The notes under the pieces were generated by a model. It had not been told where the DNA came from. It did not search any database and saw only the letters and a list, made by a program, of their open reading frames with translations. Below are positions 6,220 to 10,472 of a DNA stretch of 10,472 bases, piece by piece. This DNA is from JAAYFT01 sp036562765. Its GTDB lineage: Bacteria > Bacillota > Clostridia > Tissierellales > Tissierellaceae. Location of the stretch: the NCBI GenBank assembly GCA_036562765.1, contig DATCJO010000083.1, positions 1 through 10,472 on the forward strand, read 5' to 3'. The position numbers were made by a program, and so were the translations under genes. The first letter of the stretch is position 1, and the number at the start of each line of letters is the position of its first letter.

Positions 6220-6248
6220 CTTACACGTTTAGCTGTTGTTTTTATCAT
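6201..6248 (-). CDS. 15-codon leader peptide with RVR motif
   Basis: ATG 6248 opens a complete 15-codon frame, MIKTTAKRVRRVHAL, ending at TAA 6201-6203. A good ribosome site, AAAGGAAG, lies eight bases upstream (6264-6257). The stop is 30 bases before the acetyltransferase start. The peptide contains Arg-Val-Arg, a +X+ pattern known to cause macrolide-dependent ribosome stalling in leaders such as ErmDL (RLR). It also has two consecutive AGG codons, usually rare in clostridia, that form an internal AAGGAGG. Both competing stems overlap or adjoin it. I infer a translational attenuator; no peptide or drug response is shown by sequence alone. Confidence 0.5.
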   Translation of the reverse strand: MIKTTAKRVRRVHAL

Positions 6249-6285
6249 ACCAACCACTTCCTTTCTGAATTATTTATTTGAAAAT

Positions 6286-6314
6286 GCCTAAAATTTTTCT
6301 TAAGTATTTTAGGC
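6286..6314 (-). terminator. Hairpin in the protease-GNAT spacer, weak terminator or leader element
   Basis: GCCTAAAAT (6286-6294) and ATTTTAGGC (6306-6314) form a perfect nine-pair stem with an 11-base loop. On the minus strand it is followed by ATTTTCAAAT, a weak U-tract. It could end the protease transcript or belong to the leader of the GNAT gene. A second stem, GGCTTTA/TAAAGCC, sits at 6335-6351. Confidence 0.45.
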
Positions 6315-6451
6315 TTAAATATCACCCTACCTAAGGCTTTACAATAAAGCCCTTCATTCAAGTTAAGACTTCTATCTTTTATAGAATTGAATTTAATAAT
6401 TATCATGGCAAATGAGCATAACTATCGCATTTAGATCTATATCTATAGATT

Positions 6452-7129
6452 CTATGTACTATGAAAATTTCGAGCAGAAATATTAGCAAAATATGAAATA
6501 GCATTATATAAAGAATGAGCTAAAATGCAATTAAACAATGATCCAGTACTAATATATAACAATCCTAATATTAAACCACAGATTATAGCTGATATCGTTT
6601 GAACGAAGTTAAAATGAAGTATAGCAAATATGAGAGTTGATATGAAAAGTGAAAGAGCTATATCATATTTATTTAATAAAGAATCTAATATTATGCCTCT
6701 TATTAAAATCTCTTCAACTACTGGAGCAAGCAAGCATATACGTATAAAACTTACAAGTGGATATTGCTGTAACTGATGAATCGCCTTATTATATTCATCA
6801 GCGCTTCTAGTAAATATACTATCAAAAAGAGGATCTAAAAATTTGTCAAGTAAAAAATAAAACAAAACTGAACAGGCAAAAGCTAATAATATCCCCCTTA
6901 ATGTTATATTACTAAAAATATAGACTTTTAACTTATACCTTCTAATTAATGCAAGTAAAAACATTGTATTAATAACAATCAATGTTAAAAGGTTAATCCA
7001 AGAAGAAATATCATCTTTTAATGTTCTCCACACCATCCTATCTAATACAGTAGGAATGATCCCACATACTATAAGATATATAGCTATGATAGAAACTGTG
7101 GTTCTAATGCTAATTGTAGTTAAATCCAT
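6452..7129 (-). CDS. CPBP-family intramembrane metalloprotease
   Basis: This 225-residue integral membrane protein belongs to the CAAX protease / bacteriocin-processing family (CPBP, Abi). These enzymes cut within the membrane; characterised bacterial members process peptides or confer bacteriocin self-immunity. Conserved motifs are present: EE-ILIR (E139, E140, R144), F168-xxx-H172, and H205-xxx-N209. Hydrophobic segments fall at about 10-30, 45-63, 78-95, 128-150, 156-172, 175-195 and 197-215. The ATG at 7129 is preceded by AAAGGGTGAAG. The sequence looks intact and active-site complete. It sits between a degraded GNAT gene and the leader-controlled GNAT; its substrate is unknown. Confidence 0.88.
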   Translation of the reverse strand: MDLTTISIRTTVSIIAIYLIVCGIIPTVLDRMVWRTLKDDISSWINLLTLIVINTMFLLALIRRYKLKVYIFSNITLRGILLAFACSVLFYFLLDKFLDPLFDSIFTRSADEYNKAIHQLQQYPLVSFIRICLLAPVVEEILIRGIILDSLLNKYDIALSLFISTLIFAILHFNFVQTISAIICGLILGLLYISTGSLFNCILAHSLYNAISYFANISARNFHST

Positions 7130-7179
7130 GCCTTCACCCTTTCATAAAATACCGATTTTTCCCATACTGTTCTTCTATT

Positions 7180-7341
7180 TCAGAATTGCAACTTCGCAAC
7201 TAGTTTCCCTTTATAGCTCAAAATCAGTCTTGAATCGCCTAATTCAAGCCTGGCCTTCTATAAAAGCTCTCCATTTTCATCATAAAAGGAATCACAATAT
7301 TTCACTATACCTGATACTTGCTTATTGTTATATAAGTACAA
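7180..7341 (-). pseudogene. C-terminal scrap of an unidentified protein
   Basis: One frame over from the truncated GNAT, minus-strand codons read as ordinary protein: LYLYNNKQVSGIVKYC, DSFYDENGELL, a TAG at 7258-7260, then KARLELGDSRLILSYKGK and VAKLQF before a TGA at 7180-7182. There is no start codon with a ribosome site, and the piece overlaps the end of the broken GNAT. I read it as the tail of another gene brought up against the GNAT by a deletion. It matches no family I recognise. Confidence 0.5.
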
Positions 7342-7687
7342 TCCATTCATATCCAATATCTTTAGCTTGATTTAGTCCATAGTCAATAAGTCTTTTCCCT
7401 ATTCCTTTACGTTGGTATGAAGGTTTAACTGCTAATGGTCCTAATGACAATCCTGCATGCTTACCTATTAGAGCTTTTGACAACAGAATATATCCAACTA
7501 TTTCTTCATTGATGGTTGCAACTAAACATAATTTTGGTATAAATCCAGTATCGTCTAGTACCTTGTCAACAAATTCCCATTCATTGAAATACTCATTCTT
7601 ATCTGGTCTATAGAAAGCTTCTTTTACTATACCTTTTATCTCCTCTATATCATTATCCTCTGCTTGTCTTATAAATAAGTTTTCCAT
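7328..7687 (-). pseudogene. C-terminally truncated GNAT acetyltransferase
   Basis: ATG 7687, with AAGGGAGG four bases upstream, starts a typical GNAT: an N-terminal strand LFIRQAED, then GYILLS, then the acetyl-CoA loop PLAVKPSYQRKGIGKRL (84-100). It stops after IGYEWIVLI at residue 119. Related proteins run to about 165-170 residues and need the missing part (strands 6-7 and the YYxRFGF segment) to complete the fold and active site. What follows in the next frame is an unrelated coding scrap, so a deletion rather than a point mutation is the likely cause. It is probably not functional as an acetyltransferase. Confidence 0.75.
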
Positions 7688-7739
7688 AGTGCCTCCCTTT
7701 TGCAAAACATTGAAATATGTACTCTATCATTCTTTGTTG

Positions 7740-8196
7740 TTATATGATATCGTCTTCAATCTCATAATGGGATGTATCTCCCTGTAAAATAAAACGCTTA
7801 CTATTATTATTAATTTCCAGAACATTTAAACATGTTGCGTGCATGAAAGCACCACTCCAAATGAGGGTACTTCCAAAAATTCCTTTGCTCCTCTGGCCAA
7901 TCTTCTTTTATCTCTGCATGAAAAAGCCCTTCCCATTGACCAAGATAAATCTCCCTCAGATTATCATTAGGTACTATATCTATATTTCTTTTCCCTCTGA
8001 TAATTTCAGCTGTTCTTAATGCTCGTCCACTTGAGCTCGAAATAATAATATCTATCTGAACCTTATTCAGTCTTTTTTCAAACCACTCTTCTTGCTTTTC
8101 ACCTAAGGCTGTTAGCCTTGAATCCTTTCGTCCTTGTAACCTTCCTTCTATATTCCACTCTGTTTCTCCATGTCTTGTTATATATATTTTTGCCAT
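7740..8196 (-). pseudogene. Histidine phosphatase (phosphoglycerate mutase-like) with internal deletion
   Basis: ATG 8196, four bases after AAAGGAGG, begins a histidine phosphatase superfamily protein: AKIYITRHGETEWN with catalytic H9, GRLQGRKDSRLTALG, then SSSSGRALRTAEII and LREIYLGQWEG. After NFWKYPHLE (about residue 112) the frame gives only a junk tail to a stop at 7810. Another frame then resumes the family's C-terminus, GAFMHATCLNVLEIN through FILQGDTSHYE, ending at 7740-7742. Full-length relatives have about 200 residues; roughly 50 or more are missing, including the second catalytic histidine motif (usually GHG/SHG). The gene therefore carries an internal deletion with a frame change and is dead. 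Confidence 0.8.
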
Positions 8197-8284
8197 AAAT
8201 CCTCCTTTAAACTGAATAGATTCTCTTCTTAACATAGCAAAAGAAAAACATCTTTATTAATACACAATATAGAATATTAATTCT

Positions 8285-8740
8285 TTATTTGCTTCCAGTT
8301 GACTTCTGTATTAATTTTTCTAGTCTTCTTATCCTAGTTTCTTCTTTCTTTGCTTCTTCAATCTTATTTATCTCTTCCCTTTTAATATAATATGGCAGTT
8401 CATTAAACTTTGAATTTGCTATTGGATTACTTCTAATGGCTTCCAAATTATAGTCAGGTATATTCAAGATTCTCTCTTTTTTATCTGGTCTTAAGATTAC
8501 ATGAATGCTATCTCCTATTTCTTTTTTACATGCTGATTTCATAGCCTTATTATAAACCATATAGTGTCCATTCCTACTAGGTAACAATGTACCTAAAAAA
8601 GGATGACCATCAATTACAGCATGTACATTAAATCTACTTTTTGTTCCATACTCTTCTTCTACACAGAATGGAACATAAAATACTGTCCACTGCATTTTAC
8701 CTTCAAGTTTTTGTAGAATTGCATTGAATTCCTTATTCAT
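8285..8740 (-). CDS. DUF1905 / YdeI-OmdA-like protein
   Basis: This is a 151-residue soluble protein in two parts. Residues about 3-90 are a DUF1905 domain: FNAILQKL, WTVFYVPF, FNVHAVIDGHPF, GHYMVYNKAMKSACKKEIGD. The C-terminus has the YdeI/OmpD-associated signature, here REEINKIEEAKKEETRIRRL ahead of a short lysine-rich tail. Proteins of this architecture are linked to bacteriocin protection in the YdeI name, but the molecular function is not established. The ATG at 8740 overlaps the last eight bases of the upstream DUF3795 gene and has only a weak GAGAG ribosome site, so it is probably translated by coupling. An in-frame ATG-like start at 8752 is less likely. Confidence 0.78.
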   Translation of the reverse strand: MNKEFNAILQKLEGKMQWTVFYVPFCVEEEYGTKSRFNVHAVIDGHPFLGTLLPSRNGHYMVYNKAMKSACKKEIGDSIHVILRPDKKERILNIPDYNLEAIRSNPIANSKFNELPYYIKREEINKIEEAKKEETRIRRLEKLIQKSTGSK

Positions 8741-9089
8741 AGTAGCTCTCACTCACTTCTCTTATTTGATCTAATATTTTCTTATTCTGAGGAGAATTTT
8801 TAAATGGAATCTCTAGCTTTGAACATGGATATTCCTCACAATATCCACAATTGTCTATACCCTTCTTAATCCCACATATCCGTATTTCGCATTCGTTACA
8901 AAACTTAAAAGTAATTTTAGAATCTGCATGACAGCCAGTACAATTTATGTCTTCCGGACTAAGCTTATAGTTAGGACTCGAATATTCTTGAGAGAGCTTT
9001 ATTTTTTGCTCTAAATCATTATTTTCTGTAGCTATAAATACTGGACAATCGTTACAAATCAACCCACAATATGAAACTATCCTATTCAT
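8733..9089 (-). CDS. DUF3795 cysteine-rich protein
   Basis: This is a 118-residue cysteine-rich protein with the DUF3795 pattern: SYCGLICNDCPVF near the start, CTGCHAD (about 50-56), CNECEIRICGIKKGIDNC (about 64-81) and YCEEYPCSKL (about 83-92). The cysteine spacing suggests several bound zinc ions or an iron-sulfur centre. The biological role of this family is unknown. GGAGG lies before ATG 9089. Its stop overlaps the start of the DUF1905 gene by eight bases, so the two form an operon and may act together. The frame looks complete and intact. Confidence 0.82.
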   Translation of the reverse strand: MNRIVSYCGLICNDCPVFIATENNDLEQKIKLSQEYSSPNYKLSPEDINCTGCHADSKITFKFCNECEIRICGIKKGIDNCGYCEEYPCSKLEIPFKNSPQNKKILDQIREVSESYYE

Positions 9090-9146
9090 TATATTTTCCT
9101 CCTTTCATCCTATAGATAATAAATTAGTTTTTATTTTCTCATTCCG

Positions 9147-9176
9147 TTACATTATTAATATGTACTTAATGAACAT
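9147..9176 (-). other. Mini-ORF (9 codons) with an excellent ribosome site
   Basis: A perfect AAGGAGGT lies seven bases before ATG 9176, which opens MFIKYILIM and stops at TAA 9147-9149, 57 bases before the DUF3795 start. It may be a leader peptide for the DUF3795/DUF1905 operon or the start of a gene whose body has been lost. Confidence 0.35.
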
Positions 9177-9189
9177 TCGATTTACCTCC

Positions 9190-9390
9190 TTACCTCCAGC
9201 AAACATATTTAGGGGTTTTGTAGGTCACAGTAGCAATTATTGCTATGGTTTCAAACATTTCGTCATATCCTATTGCATGTATAAGAGATATAAGTTTCTC
9301 TTAATCATCCCTTTATCACTATAAATATATATTCCACCTTTCGCCACAAACTCCTTCTTCTTCCTTACATAATTTTACTAATTTCCCATT
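9190..9390 (-). pseudogene. Degraded coding fragments between the permease and DUF3795 genes
   Basis: The 327-base gap (9090-9416) has no intact gene, but minus-strand frames read as protein in pieces. NGKLVKLCKEEEGVCGERW runs from 9390 to the TAG at 9319-9321, YIYSDKGMIKR follows in another frame, and EKLISLIHAIGYDEMFETIA through TYKTPKYVCWR ends at a TAA at 9190-9192. The pieces follow each other in order, suggesting one small gene broken by at least two indels. No family is recognised, and chance open frames cannot be excluded. Confidence 0.4.
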
Positions 9391-9392
9391 GC

Positions 9393-9426
9393 AAAAAATC
9401 AGGCTTTAATACTTAATCAAGCCTGA
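9393..9426 (-). terminator. Intrinsic terminator overlapping the permease stop codon
   Basis: On the minus strand TCAGGCTT (9426-9419) pairs with AAGCCTGA (9406-9399) around a 12-base loop and is followed directly by TTTTTT. The left arm contains the last codons and the TGA stop of the permease gene, so the gene and its terminator are fused. Confidence 0.85.
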
Positions 9427-10472
9427 CCTTCTACTACGTTAACATATTTTTTTCTTGTAAATATATAGAATATGCCATATACAATTATAAACACCATTAT
9501 GCTTATGACTGTTGGTATTGTTAAGCTATACTTCATAAGGTCGCTTAATACTGAAATGGCAACTAGGCTGTGGATTATCCCTACTATCAGTGGCAATAAG
9601 AAAAACATGCCTACCTGTTTGGATACAGATTCATTGATTTCAAAATCTGTTGTTCCTATTTTCTTTAGTATTTCATATTTTCCTTTATCCTTGAAGGATT
9701 CGCTTAATATCTTAAAGTAGATTATGCTACCTGTGGCAAATACAAACACCAGAAATAGAAAAGCTCCAAGGAAATATACTATACCAACTAGATCATACAT
9801 TGTAGCACCAGCTACAAAATAGGTGTATAGCCCTGAATCCGCAGGCAATATTTGAGCTAGCTGTAAAGTTAAATCCTTTGTATCTTCAGGATTATCAAGT
9901 ATGATTCCATTAAACTGCTTCTCTTCATATTTGTCCTTTAAAGCTTCATATTCATCATCATTGACAACAATACAAGTATAAGGCACTCCACTGCCAAACA
10001 AAGGAACCTTGGTTCGAACTTTTATTTTATAAGTATTATTCCCTACTTTTACATCATTTTTTTCTAACATATTCATGAATACCCCAGGTCTCTCTATATA
10101 TGCCACTTCTTCCTCTAACTGTCCTATTCTAGATATTATCTTATCTCTGCTTTTAACATCAAGATCCGATAATACTTTTTTAAAGGTGGAAAATTTTACT
10201 ACTACAATTTTTGAATCAGGAACAAATAGGAAGTTTGCCTTCTCCCTTAGTTCAACATTATGATTTGAATTCTCTATTATATCATCTACCCTCTCTATTA
10301 CTTCCTGGTCATCAGAAATATAGGTAACAGTATATGGAACCTCAATCTTATGGTTTTCATCTACAAAATACCTAAGGGAGCTTACTGTACCAAAGGAAGT
10401 TATGCAGGTAGTTATCAACACTGCTACTGCTGCAAAGGTCCTGTAGTTGTCCTTTATTCTAAAGGCTATATT
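9417..10472 (-). CDS. BceB-type ABC transporter permease (partial, N-terminus outside window)
   Basis: The frame stays open to the right edge of the window, so the ATG-like start near 10421 is internal and only the last 351 residues are seen. A membrane segment (about residues 9-33, AVAVLITTCITSFGTVSS) leads into a large extracellular domain of nearly 200 residues. Three C-terminal membrane segments follow at about 228-253, 289-308 and 319-338. A cytoplasmic loop with KYEILKKIGTTDFEI is typical of FtsX/MacB-like permeases. This TM-large loop-three TM layout is that of BceB-family permeases, which with an ATPase and a two-component system sense and resist peptide antibiotics such as bacitracin. 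Those partners would lie to the right. Nothing visible is broken. Confidence 0.85.
   Translation of the reverse strand, partial: NIAFRIKDNYRTFAAVAVLITTCITSFGTVSSLRYFVDENHKIEVPYTVTYISDDQEVIERVDDIIENSNHNVELREKANFLFVPDSKIVVVKFSTFKKVLSDLDVKSRDKIISRIGQLEEEVAYIERPGVFMNMLEKNDVKVGNNTYKIKVRTKVPLFGSGVPYTCIVVNDDEYEALKDKYEEKQFNGIILDNPEDTKDLTLQLAQILPADSGLYTYFVAGATMYDLVGIVYFLGAFLFLVFVFATGSIIYFKILSESFKDKGKYEILKKIGTTDFEINESVSKQVGMFFLLPLIVGIIHSLVAISVLSDLMKYSLTIPTVISIMVFIIVYGIFYIFTRKKYVNVVEGQA

Noticed and set aside
3301..8196. The row of small co-directional genes could be an integron cassette array.
   Set aside because: The spacers share no common palindrome, and no pairs of GTTRRRY/RYYYAAC core sites frame each gene. 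The GTTTAAC at 4808-4814 is isolated. No integrase is visible.
1..10472. CRISPR arrays, tRNA or rRNA genes, known riboswitches.
   Set aside because: No regularly spaced repeats, no tRNA-like cloverleaf with a TTCGA loop, and no recognised riboswitch core were seen on either strand by eye.

Overview
The window is AT-rich DNA with clostridial-style gene starts: strong AAGGAGG-type ribosome binding sites, AGA/ATA-rich codon use, and short genes with AT-only spacers. It is most likely an accessory region of a low-GC Firmicute (class Clostridia or a relative). I cannot name the species. Apart from an insertion sequence at the left edge, every gene lies on the minus strand, so transcription runs from right to left.

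Layout from left to right. An almost certainly complete IS with a DD34E transposase occupies about 3-1324. It has matching terminal repeats, an internal promoter, a hairpin that would silence outside transcripts, and a large nested palindrome behind the gene. Next comes a short truncated lipoprotein-like remnant (1529-1633). It is followed by an unrecognised gene of about 345 codons interrupted by one in-frame TGA (1651-2685), and a zinc-ribbon protein (2782-3156). Then come a two-domain GNAT acetyltransferase with its own terminator (3301-4158), a single GNAT (4248-4712), and two paralogous RimL-like GNATs (4824-5378 and 5625-6170) separated by the wreck of an SH3-like gene (5425-5580). Further right are a CPBP membrane protease (6452-7129), a C-terminally truncated GNAT joined to an unidentified coding scrap (7180-7687), and a histidine phosphatase with its middle deleted (7740-8196). 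The right end holds a translationally coupled DUF1905/YdeI-like and DUF3795 pair (8285-9089), a degraded spacer, and the 3' half of a BceB-type ABC permease that runs off the right edge.

Two themes stand out. First, this is an acetyltransferase-rich accessory cluster next to an antimicrobial-peptide transporter, and it is decaying: at least four genes carry stops, internal deletions or truncations. Second, the intact GNAT at 5625-6170 is preceded by a 15-codon leader peptide containing an Arg-Val-Arg motif. Two mutually exclusive stems overlap the leader, and one of them hides the GNAT ribosome binding site. This has the form of a translational attenuator like those controlling antibiotic-inducible resistance genes, and it is the best candidate for something undescribed here.
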